19,101 nt of DNA from Mailhella sp. (GTDB lineage Bacteria; Desulfobacterota; Desulfovibrionia; Desulfovibrionales; Desulfovibrionaceae), in assembly GCA_020024815.1 (NCBI GenBank), contig JAHHTE010000024.1, positions 1 through 19,101 of the forward strand, read 5' to 3'. Shown here in pieces: positions 1 to 6,263 of the stretch. The stretch's first letter is position 1; the number at the start of each line of letters is the position of its first letter. Under the pieces are notes generated by a model. It searched no databases. It had not been told where the DNA came from and worked only from the letters and a program-made list of their open reading frames with translations. Position numbers and translations under genes: made by a program.

Positions 1-20
1 ATATTCTTAAGTATCTATAA

Positions 21-54
21 AAAAAATCGTTTTATAAATAAAACGATTTTTTTT
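21..54. terminator. Bidirectional Rho-independent terminator
   Basis: A perfect 14-bp inverted repeat (AAAAAATCGTTTTA at 21-34, its complement at 39-52) encloses a 4-nt loop and has T-rich flanks on both strands. It lies about 115 bp past the proS stop codon on the minus strand, so it can end the rarD-ispG-proS transcript. It could equally end a plus-strand gene lying left of the window. The stem is mostly A-T. Confidence 0.6.
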
Positions 55-85
55 ATAAAGAATTTACGATAAATGTTGTTTATAT

Positions 86-163
86 AAAAAGTTTTGTAAG
101 GGGGGGGAGGGGGAGAAACTTTTTCAAAAGTTTTCCCCCTAAAAAAAGTTTTTTCCCTAAAGG
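86..163 (+). repeat. Dispersed intergenic hairpin repeat, copy 1 (extended)
   Basis: The core runs AAAAAGTTTTGTAAG, then a G8-A-G5 tract, GAAACTTTTTCAAAAG and TTTTCCCCCT. A second, degenerate half-unit (AAAAAAAGTTTTTTCCC) follows at 141-157. It matches the elements at 4160-4216 and 12124-12186. Read on the minus strand, as in the proS transcript, the centre folds into a hairpin with a GGGGG/CCCCC outer stem and a CTTTT/AAAAG inner stem. The copy starts a few bases past the proS stop codon. Confidence 0.75.
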
Positions 164-168
164 AAATA

Positions 169-1905
169 TTATTTTTTCCATGCATTGAGCATTTCTTGAT
201 AAATTTTATCAAATTCTGCTTTTGTACTATTAGCATCAATTTGTTTCTTTTCACCAAGTTTACGTACTTTGTATTCTACAACACCTTTATCAAGACTTTT
301 TCCACCAACGATTATTTGTAATGGAATACCAATAAGGTCAGCATCTTTGAATTTTACACCAGGTCTTTCTTCTCTATCATCATAAAGTACATCGATATTT
401 TTTTCTTGGCAATAAGCATAAAATTCTTCACATTTTTCATTAACAGTTTGATTTTTGGGGTCAAGATTAATGATAATTACTTCATAAGGTGCAAGTGGAG
501 GAGGGAAAAGAATACCGTTTTCATCATTATTTTGTTCTATACAAGCTGCTACTACACGGGAAACACCAATACCATAACAACCCATGATAATAGTATTTTC
601 TTTGCCATTTTCATCAACATAAACAGCGTGCATTGCTTCAGAATATTTTGTACCTAATTTGAATACATGGCCAACTTCAATACCTTTTTTAAATTCAAGA
701 GGTTTGCCACAACGAGGACAAATATCTCCTTCTTGTGCATTTCTAATATCTGCAAATTGTGTAATTTTGCAATCACGAAGTAAGGATAAATGGCGAACAT
801 GCATATCTTTTTGGTTTGCACCTGCAATCCAATCATTATTTTCAAGTAATTCGTGATCTGCAATAATGGTTTCAACACCAATAAGGCTATGAGGACCAGC
901 AAAACCAACAGGTGCATTTGTAAATTGCATTACTTGTTCAGGGGTAGCAAATTCTACTTCATCAGCACCAAGTAAGTTTGTTAATTTAATGAGATTTAAT
1001 TCTCTATCTCCACGTAAAAGAGCTGCAACAGGTTTACCATCAGCAACAAAAAGTAAGGTTTTAAGAACTTTTTTAGGGTCAACATTTAAAAATTCTGCAA
1101 CTTCTTCAATGGTGTGTTTATTAGGAGTTTCTACAAGTTTCATTGCAGAACATTCTGTTTTATCTTGTTGTGCTGGTGCGTTAATAACACAGCGTTCTAC
1201 ATTTGCAGCAAATGAGCATTGAGGCCAATTAGTACAAGCTGCAATGGTATCTTCACCTGTTTCAGCAAGTACCATAAATTCATGAGAAAAACTTCCACCA
1301 ATAGATCCAGAATCTGCTTCAACAGGTCTAAAATTAAGAGCCATATTTTCAAAAACTTGGCTATATGCTTTATGCATAGCCCAATAGCTTTTGTCTGCTC
1401 CTTCATCGTTACGGTCAAAGGAATAACCGTCTTTCATTAAAAATTCACGACCACGCATTAAACCAAAACGAGGACGAATTTCATCACGGAATTTTGTTTG
1501 AATTTGATATAAATTAATAGGTAATTGTCTGTATGAATTTACTTCATTTCTAAGGAGATCTGTAATAACTTCTTCGTGTGTAGGTCCAAGACAATAATCT
1601 CTATCATGTCTATCTTTAAAACGGAGAAGTTCTTTACCATATTTTTGCCATCTTCCAGATTCTTGCCAAAGGTCAGCAGGTTGAACAGACGGCATTAAAA
1701 TTTCTTGAGCTCCAGCTGCATTCATTTCTTTACGAACAATATTAGCAGCTTTATTTAATGCTTTTAAGCCAAATGGTAACCAAGAGTAAACTCCTGATGT
1801 TAGTTTACGAATCATGCCTGCTCTAAGCAAAAGTTTATGGCTAATAACTTCTGCTTCGCTTGGTGCTTCTTTTAGAGTAGGAATATAGGAAGAACTCCAA
1901 CGCAT
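169..1905 (-). CDS. proS: Prolyl-tRNA synthetase (bacterial type with editing domain)
   Basis: Charges tRNA-Pro with proline in the cytoplasm. The 578-residue protein has the usual length of bacterial ProRS. The class II catalytic core includes GPTHEE (107-112), the motif 2 region (about 138-162, with RDEIRPRFGLMRGREF) and motif 3 (MGCYGIGVSR, 441-450). The insertion between motifs 2 and 3 (about 225-405) is the INS editing domain that hydrolyses Ala-tRNA-Pro in this family. The C-terminal part (about 475-578) is the anticodon-binding domain. A CPRC pair lies at 396-399. The ATG start has a GAGG ribosome-binding site five bases upstream. It begins 14 bp after ispG and is the last gene of the rarD-ispG-proS unit, so co-transcription is likely. 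The family assignment is firm. Confidence 0.97.
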   Translation of the reverse strand: MRWSSSYIPTLKEAPSEAEVISHKLLLRAGMIRKLTSGVYSWLPFGLKALNKAANIVRKEMNAAGAQEILMPSVQPADLWQESGRWQKYGKELLRFKDRHDRDYCLGPTHEEVITDLLRNEVNSYRQLPINLYQIQTKFRDEIRPRFGLMRGREFLMKDGYSFDRNDEGADKSYWAMHKAYSQVFENMALNFRPVEADSGSIGGSFSHEFMVLAETGEDTIAACTNWPQCSFAANVERCVINAPAQQDKTECSAMKLVETPNKHTIEEVAEFLNVDPKKVLKTLLFVADGKPVAALLRGDRELNLIKLTNLLGADEVEFATPEQVMQFTNAPVGFAGPHSLIGVETIIADHELLENNDWIAGANQKDMHVRHLSLLRDCKITQFADIRNAQEGDICPRCGKPLEFKKGIEVGHVFKLGTKYSEAMHAVYVDENGKENTIIMGCYGIGVSRVVAACIEQNNDENGILFPPPLAPYEVIIINLDPKNQTVNEKCEEFYAYCQEKNIDVLYDDREERPGVKFKDADLIGIPLQIIVGGKSLDKGVVEYKVRKLGEKKQIDANSTKAEFDKIYQEMLNAWKK

Positions 1906-1919
1906 AAGACCCTCTTTTT

Positions 1920-3011
1920 TTATTTTTTTAGCTTATCAAGTTCAGCTAGGAATGTTTGTAATAAATTTTCTTCACCTTGTATAGAGTGAATTATCTCACC
2001 TTTACGAAAAATTACCCCCTTACCTCTGCCACCTGCTAAGCCAATATCAGCTTCTTTTGCTTCACCAGGACCATTTACAACACAGCCCATAACAGCAACT
2101 TTTAAATTATCAGGTAGAGAAAATAATTTTTCTTCAACAATTTTAGCTATTTTTATTAAATCAATTTCTGTACGACCACAAGTAGGGCAAGAAATAAGTT
2201 CTGCTCCCATATTTCTTAATCCTGCAGTGCGTAAAATTTCTTTTGCTACGGAAATTTCTTCTATTGGGTTGGCTGTTAGTGAAACGCGGATAGTATCACC
2301 AATACCATTTAATAATAAATTACCAATGCCAAGTGTTGATTTTACAGCTCCACGCATAGGTGTACCTGCTTCTGTTACACCTAAATGAATAGGGTAATCT
2401 GTTTTTTCATCTAAAAGCATATTTGCTTTTATTGTATCAATAACAGAAGAAGATTTTATGGAAACTTTTATTTGTGTAACGCCTCTATCTTCTAAAAATT
2501 TTGTATGGCGTAAGGCACTTTCTACAAGAGCTTCAGGGCAAGGATGACCATATTTTTCTAATAAGTCTTTTTCAACAGACCCAGAATTTACGCCAACTCT
2601 TACAGTAGCATTATGTTCTAATATTTTTTTTGCTAAAATATCAATAGGGCTTGTATCTATTATAGTAGCATCATTTTGTTTTTTTAAAATATTTCCTGGA
2701 TTAATACGTAGGGCTGTAAAACCTGCTTCAAGTGCTATGAGAGCAAGGCGATAATCAAAATGAATATCTGCTACAAGAGGTAATGGACTTTTCTTTTGTA
2801 AGGTCTCAAGTTTTTTTGCTGTTTCAAGGTCAGGTACAGCAACACGCACAATTTCACAACCTTGTTGTGCCAATGCTGATATTTGTTCAAGAGTAGCTTT
2901 GGTATTTTTAGTTGGGGTATTGGTCATACTTTGAATACGGACAGGATTATTTCCTCCTAATGTATATTGACCAATTTTAACTTCACGTTTTAATTTTTTT
3001 TCTTTAAACAT
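1920..3011 (-). CDS. ispG: 4-hydroxy-3-methylbut-2-en-1-yl diphosphate synthase (flavodoxin/ferredoxin)
   Basis: Converts 2-C-methyl-D-erythritol 2,4-cyclodiphosphate to HMBPP, the penultimate step of the non-mevalonate isoprenoid pathway, using a [4Fe-4S] cluster. The 363-residue length fits the short bacterial form without the plant-type insert. The N-terminal TIM-barrel half carries the family signature around VRIQSMTNTPT (24-34). The cluster-binding half has ISCPTCGRTE (C275, C278) and MGCVVNGPGE (C310, with the conserved glutamate at 316). The start lies three bases after the rarD stop. I see no good Shine-Dalgarno sequence before it (AAAGTATAACTTATG), so translational coupling to rarD is a fair inference. 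Oxygen-sensitive enzymes of this kind suit an anaerobe. The assignment is firm. Confidence 0.97.
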   Translation of the reverse strand: MFKEKKLKREVKIGQYTLGGNNPVRIQSMTNTPTKNTKATLEQISALAQQGCEIVRVAVPDLETAKKLETLQKKSPLPLVADIHFDYRLALIALEAGFTALRINPGNILKKQNDATIIDTSPIDILAKKILEHNATVRVGVNSGSVEKDLLEKYGHPCPEALVESALRHTKFLEDRGVTQIKVSIKSSSVIDTIKANMLLDEKTDYPIHLGVTEAGTPMRGAVKSTLGIGNLLLNGIGDTIRVSLTANPIEEISVAKEILRTAGLRNMGAELISCPTCGRTEIDLIKIAKIVEEKLFSLPDNLKVAVMGCVVNGPGEAKEADIGLAGGRGKGVIFRKGEIIHSIQGEENLLQTFLAELDKLKK

Positions 3012-3014
3012 AAG

Positions 3015-3905
3015 TTATACTTTTTTTGTTTTAATTTTATAAAACATATCAAGGGAATAAATAGCTAAGGCTATCCATACAATTGGGAATGTAATATAAT
3101 CAGAAGCTTTAATAGGTTCACCGTGATAGAATACAGCAAAGATAAAATTAATGCTAGGGGCTATATAGAGCATAAATCCAATTGTTGTTAAACTAATTGT
3201 TGTTGTAGCATAACTAAAAAGCATTAAAGGAATACCTGTAAAAAAGATTGTTCCAACTAATAAAATATAGTGTGAATAGTGGTATCCAAAAATTGCATAT
3301 TGTGGTTCCGTATATATAATCCAGCCTAAACAAAAAGGGGATAAAATAAGTGTTTCAAGAAAAAGTACAGAAATAGCATTGGCATTAATGAGTTTACTGA
3401 AAAATCCATAAAGAGCAAAAGTTGTGCCTATTGCTAAACCAAGATAAGGAATATGCCCATAAGAAATAATGCCACTTGTTACTCCTATAAGAACAAGAAT
3501 GATAGCAATTACTTGATATCTATTGAGAATATCATTAAAAAATATTCTTCCTAATAAAATACTAATAATAGGCGTAATATAATATCCTAAACTTGCTTCA
3601 ATGGCTTGTTTAGTATGGAGAGCATAAAGGTAACAACCCCAATTAACAGCTAAAATTGTTGCAGCAAAAAAAATATTTCTTATAATGCTTTTATTTTTTG
3701 TATCTTTAAAAATAGCTTTAATATTGTTAAATTGCTTGGTATAAAGAATAAGTAAACCAGCAAAAAGTAGAGAGCAAAATAATCTTAAACATAAAACTGT
3801 AATTGGTGGTAAATAATTTAAAAGTGGCCAAAAAACGACACCTAAACCCCAAAGAGTTTGTGCAGTTATACAGCAAATTAATCCATTTTGTTGTTTTGTG
3901 AGCAT
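3015..3905 (-). CDS. rarD: RarD-like EamA/DMT-family permease
   Basis: An inner-membrane protein of 296 residues, the length of RarD, with about ten hydrophobic segments in two EamA repeats. Its N-terminus (QQNGLICCITAQTLWGLG) and the NWGCYLYA and EASLGYYITP motifs (roughly residues 90-115) match the RarD branch of the drug/metabolite transporter superfamily. The substrate of RarD proteins is not settled; the name comes from chloramphenicol sensitivity. The ATG start has no visible Shine-Dalgarno sequence (ATGTAAAATATTATG), so translation may be weak. It is the first gene of a unit with ispG and proS, and a terminator-like hairpin sits only 15 nt before the start codon. The family is well supported; the exact substrate is unknown. 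Confidence 0.85.
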   Translation of the reverse strand: MLTKQQNGLICCITAQTLWGLGVVFWPLLNYLPPITVLCLRLFCSLLFAGLLILYTKQFNNIKAIFKDTKNKSIIRNIFFAATILAVNWGCYLYALHTKQAIEASLGYYITPIISILLGRIFFNDILNRYQVIAIILVLIGVTSGIISYGHIPYLGLAIGTTFALYGFFSKLINANAISVLFLETLILSPFCLGWIIYTEPQYAIFGYHYSHYILLVGTIFFTGIPLMLFSYATTTISLTTIGFMLYIAPSINFIFAVFYHGEPIKASDYITFPIVWIALAIYSLDMFYKIKTKKV

Positions 3906-3920
3906 AATATTTTACATGAT

Positions 3921-3945
3921 AAAAGCGACCGAAGTCGCTTTTTTT
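3921..3945 (-). terminator. Terminator-like hairpin with UUCG tetraloop in the rarD leader
   Basis: On the minus strand the sequence reads GCGAC-TTCG-GTCGC, extended by A-T pairs to a 9-bp stem and followed by TTTTAT. This is a C(UUCG)G-closed hairpin, the most stable tetraloop class. It ends 15 nt before the rarD start codon, so it lies in the leader of rarD-ispG-proS rather than at the end of a gene. The plus strand has seven T residues after the stem, so it could also stop transcripts from the left, but no plus-strand gene lies there. Confidence 0.6.
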
Positions 3946-3995
3946 AGTTATAATTTTGAGCTATACGAAATAGAATGTATTTTAAAATTATTCTT

Positions 3996-4024
3996 ATTTT
4001 GTTTTTTTATTCAATTCCTTTCAA
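3996..4024 (-). promoter_or_regulatory. Candidate sigma-70-type promoter for rarD-ispG-proS
   Basis: On the minus strand TTGAAA (4019-4024) is followed after 17 bp by CAAAAT (3996-4001). This would start a leader of about 85 nt that contains the UUCG hairpin. Such matches are common by chance in AT-rich DNA. Confidence 0.25.
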
Positions 4025-4030
4025 GTAGGA

Positions 4031-4060
4031 AAATTTATTGAAATTTATTTCAATAAATTT
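4031..4060. repeat. 30-bp near-perfect palindrome (14-bp arms, 2-bp centre)
   Basis: The left arm AAATTTATTGAAAT and right arm ATTTCAATAAATTT are exact inverted copies around a TT centre. The core TTGAAAT-N2-ATTTCAA has the shape of a dimeric repressor site. On the minus strand the right arm is followed by TTTT, so a weak all-A/T-rich terminator for the hisHF-lipoprotein transcript is the alternative. It lies just upstream of the candidate rarD promoter. Confidence 0.55.
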
Positions 4061-4159
4061 ATTTAGTTAAGGATATAGGTAAAAGTCTTTCCATAAAAAT
4101 TAAATTAATAATTATGAATAATTTGGAAACATACTTTAATATTTGATGAATAAAAAAAT

Positions 4160-4216
4160 AAAAAGTTTTGTAAAGGGGTTTTAGGGGAAGAAACTTTTTC
4201 AAAAGTTTTTCCCCTA
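4160..4216 (+). repeat. Dispersed intergenic hairpin repeat, copy 2
   Basis: Reads AAAAAGTTTTGTAAAGGGG, TTTTAGGGGAAG, AAACTTTTTCAAAAG, TTTTTCCCCTA. It is closely related to copy 1 and, in reverse, to copy 3. Read on the minus strand, AGGGGAAAAACTTTT pairs with AAAAGTTTCTTCCCCT, leaving one bulged C. It starts 16 bp past the stop codon of the lipoprotein gene and is the only strong hairpin there, so it may act as that operon's 3' end. Confidence 0.75.
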
Positions 4217-4232
4217 ATGAATTTTATACAAA

Positions 4233-4682
4233 CTAATATGGTTCTACACGAGAGTGATTGCTACCAATCATTACTTTTACACGTTGTCCAACATGAAGTT
4301 GAACTTTTGGATTTTCAATAACAGAAATAGTACGACCTTCATCTGTTTTTACGATAATTTCAAGAGCAGAACCATTTATTTGATTACCAATAGCAGATCC
4401 AGCAATAACACCTGCTACTGCACCTAAACCAATGGCAATAACATTACCAGAACCTTTACCAATAGCACTACCAAGAGCTGCACCTGTAACACCACCAGCT
4501 AAGCCACCTAAATTTTTTTCACTTTGATTATCGACTTTTACTTCTTTAATGCTTTGGATAACACCATAATGAACATAATATGATTGAGATTGTCCTACAT
4601 GTCCAGTTTGATTTACAGTGGTACAAGCTGAAAACATAAAAATAGCAAGAAACATTAAACAAATATTAAATTTATTTTTCAT
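4233..4682 (-). CDS. Glycine-zipper outer-membrane lipoprotein (SlyB/17-kDa antigen type)
   Basis: A 149-residue envelope protein. A short basic N-terminus and a hydrophobic stretch lead to a lipobox-like FSAC, whose cysteine (residue 20 from the chosen start) would be lipidated. The centre is a glycine zipper of GxxxG/AxxxG repeats (roughly residues 60-105, GGLAGGVTGAALGSAIGKG then GLGAVAGVIAGSAIG). A small C-terminal beta domain ends in HSRVEPY. This order is typical of the SlyB/Pcp/17-kDa surface antigen group, whose exact role varies. The start is ATG 4682, five bases after GAGG. A GTG four codons earlier overlaps that ribosome-binding site and is unlikely. It follows hisF by 27 bp, so it may be read from the hisHF promoter, although the functions look unrelated. 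Confidence 0.85.
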   Translation of the reverse strand: MKNKFNICLMFLAIFMFSACTTVNQTGHVGQSQSYYVHYGVIQSIKEVKVDNQSEKNLGGLAGGVTGAALGSAIGKGSGNVIAIGLGAVAGVIAGSAIGNQINGSALEIIVKTDEGRTISVIENPKVQLHVGQRVKVMIGSNHSRVEPY

Positions 4683-4709
4683 AAGTAACCTCACAATGAT
4701 AATATACTA

Positions 4710-5489
4710 TTATCTAATAGCAATATTAGCTTGTTTCATTTTTTCTTTCAAGTCTTTTATAGTGTATTTTCCATAATGGACTATGGAAGCAACTAATGCA
4801 GCAGAAGCTCCACCTTTTGTAACAGCTTCTATTAAATCTTCAGGTTTTCCAGCTCCACCTGACGCAATTACAGGTATATTTACAGCATTACAAATTAGTC
4901 GAGTGAGATTAATCTCATAGCCATTTTTGGTACCATCAGCATCAATAGAATTAACACAAAGTTCACCAGCTCCACGTTTTTCACAAGTTTTTGCCCATTC
5001 TATTGCATCAATACCACAGTAGGTTCTTCCACCATGAATAACAATTTCATAGCCAGAAGGAATTTTTTCTGATTTTTCAACTTGTTTTACGTCCATTCCT
5101 ACAACAATAGCTTGTGAACCAAAAGCTAAAGCTCCATCTTCTATAAGGTTTAGATTTTTTACTGCAGCGGAATTAATAGAAATTTTTTCTGCTCCAGCTA
5201 AAAGCACGGCTCGCATATCTTGAACAGAATTAATCCCACCACCAACACTAAAAGGAATAAAAATATTTTTTGCAACATTTTCAACAACATCAAGCATAAT
5301 ACTACGTTTATCGCTTGAGGCTGTAATATCATAAAAAACAATTTCATCAGCACCATCTAAATAATATTGTTTTGCTTTTTCCACAGGATCGCCAATATCA
5401 ATATTATTTTCAAATTTTATCCCTTTTGTGAGTTTACCATCACGTACATCAAGACAAGGAATTATTCGTTTGCAAAGATTTTCTTTCAT
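4710..5489 (-). CDS. hisF: Imidazole glycerol phosphate synthase, cyclase subunit
   Basis: Forms imidazole glycerol phosphate and AICAR from PRFAR and ammonia, in complex with HisH, in histidine synthesis. The 259-residue TIM barrel carries IIPCLDV (D14) and GMDVK (D133), which match the two catalytic aspartates of HisF. Phosphate-binding glycine motifs occur at SVGGGI (81-86) and ASGGAG (about 211-216). The sequence around KGIKFENNIDIGDPVEKA is characteristic of Desulfovibrio HisF as I recall it. The gene begins six bases after hisH, consistent with co-translation of the two subunits. WbuZ-type paralogues used in sugar amidation are an alternative, but the close match to the biosynthetic form argues against that. 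No other his gene is in the window. Confidence 0.94.
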   Translation of the reverse strand: MKENLCKRIIPCLDVRDGKLTKGIKFENNIDIGDPVEKAKQYYLDGADEIVFYDITASSDKRSIMLDVVENVAKNIFIPFSVGGGINSVQDMRAVLLAGAEKISINSAAVKNLNLIEDGALAFGSQAIVVGMDVKQVEKSEKIPSGYEIVIHGGRTYCGIDAIEWAKTCEKRGAGELCVNSIDADGTKNGYEINLTRLICNAVNIPVIASGGAGKPEDLIEAVTKGGASAALVASIVHYGKYTIKDLKEKMKQANIAIR

Positions 5490-5495
5490 TTTTTC

Positions 5496-6143
5496 CTACT
5501 TGTTATTACAATAATCATTAAAGTTTTTTAAAATTTGTAAACCAATTTCACCACTTTTTTCAGGGTGGAATTGAATTGCCCACAATCCATCATATCCATA
5601 AATGGCAGGAAATTCTTTACCATACGTTGAAGTTGCTATAATTAAATTTTTATCTTCTGGAGTTGGGTAAAAACTATGAACATAATAAATACTATCACCT
5701 GTTTTTATATGCTTTAAAATAGGACTTTCTTTTTTTATAGTTAAAGTATTCCAACCCATGTGAGGAATACGGATTTTTTGTGGAATATTATTTTCATCAA
5801 TACCATCTGTCCAAGAATCATCAAACTTATCGCAAGATCCTTTGATTATACCTAATGTTTTTGTATTATTTTCAGCACTTTTTTCAAGTAATATTTGACA
5901 GCCTAAACAAATTCCAAGTAGCGGTTTTTTCTTTTCAACAAGTTCTTTTAAAAGCAAATCTTGTTTTTTTTCAAGAAGTCTATCCATAGCTTGTTTTGCT
6001 GCTCCAACGCCTGGAAAAATTACTCCATCAGCATTTAATATCGTAGAGTTATCATCAGTTATACAAGCGTCTATTCCAAGAAAATTTAATGCTCGTAAAA
6101 CGCTTGTTTGATTTCCTGCTTTATAATCAAGAATTGCGATCAT
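5496..6143 (-). CDS. hisH: Imidazole glycerol phosphate synthase, glutamine amidotransferase subunit
   Basis: Hydrolyses glutamine and passes ammonia to HisF. This is a class I (triad) glutamine amidotransferase of 215 residues. The nucleophile elbow is GICLGCQ with C79, and the histidine and glutamate of the triad are H193 and E195 in QFHPEKSG. FPGVGA (43-48) is the conserved N-terminal loop. The segment around 106-126, with many acidic residues, is slightly longer than in enterobacterial HisH. The ATG start is preceded by AGGA seven bases upstream. It is the first gene of hisH-hisF-lipoprotein and is divergent from serS across a 120-bp gap. Confidence 0.94.
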   Translation of the reverse strand: MIAILDYKAGNQTSVLRALNFLGIDACITDDNSTILNADGVIFPGVGAAKQAMDRLLEKKQDLLLKELVEKKKPLLGICLGCQILLEKSAENNTKTLGIIKGSCDKFDDSWTDGIDENNIPQKIRIPHMGWNTLTIKKESPILKHIKTGDSIYYVHSFYPTPEDKNLIIATSTYGKEFPAIYGYDGLWAIQFHPEKSGEIGLQILKNFNDYCNNK

Positions 6144-6173
6144 AATTATTCCTAAAAGTTAATTTTTTGTTAA

Positions 6174-6179
6174 ATTATC
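6174..6179 (-). promoter_or_regulatory. Candidate -10 element for hisH
   Basis: GATAAT on the minus strand lies about 31 bp before the hisH start codon, giving a leader of about 24 nt. No clear -35 box is seen at 16-18 bp; TTTACT at 15 bp is the closest match. It is the only good -10 in the divergent gap on this strand. Confidence 0.3.
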
Positions 6180-6210
6180 CTTGCTAATAAATAAAGTAAA
6201 GGCTAAAGTA

Positions 6211-6239
6211 CTGCTAGAAAAATTTTATTATGCTATAAG
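6211..6239 (+). promoter_or_regulatory. Candidate extended -10 promoter for serS
   Basis: TATAAG (6234-6239) is preceded by TGC, forming an extended -10, and CTGCTA (6211-6216) lies 17 bp upstream. Transcription would start near 6246, just ahead of the AAGGAGG ribosome-binding site. An alternative, TTGCTA-N17-TAAAGT at 6181-6209, would give a longer leader. Confidence 0.4.
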
Positions 6240-6263
6240 TGTTATTATAGCAAGGAGGCTATT

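Larger units (their letters stand above)
3906..4232. other. 327-bp intergenic region between the hisHF-lipoprotein and rarD-ispG-proS units
   Basis: No convincing gene is present. The region holds, from right to left, repeat copy 2 (4160-4216), a 30-bp palindrome (4031-4060), a possible minus-strand promoter (3996-4024) and a terminator-like hairpin (3921-3945). The rest is plain AT-rich sequence. No tRNA or known riboswitch shape is visible, and the leader after the promoter contains no ATG that could start a leader peptide. Confidence 0.6.

Noticed and set aside
15..257. Minus-strand open frame of 80 codons across the proS 3' end
   Set aside because: It runs through the terminator, the repeat and the proS C-terminus in another frame, and its translation is low-complexity Lys/Phe/Pro sequence.
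3906..4232. A tRNA, T-box or known riboswitch ahead of the proS unit
   Set aside because: No cloverleaf, T-box sequence or recognised aptamer core was found; only simple hairpins and AT-rich DNA are present.
4683..4694. GTG start four codons upstream for the lipoprotein
   Set aside because: The GTG overlaps the GAGG ribosome-binding site of ATG 4682, and the shorter form gives a normal lipoprotein signal peptide.
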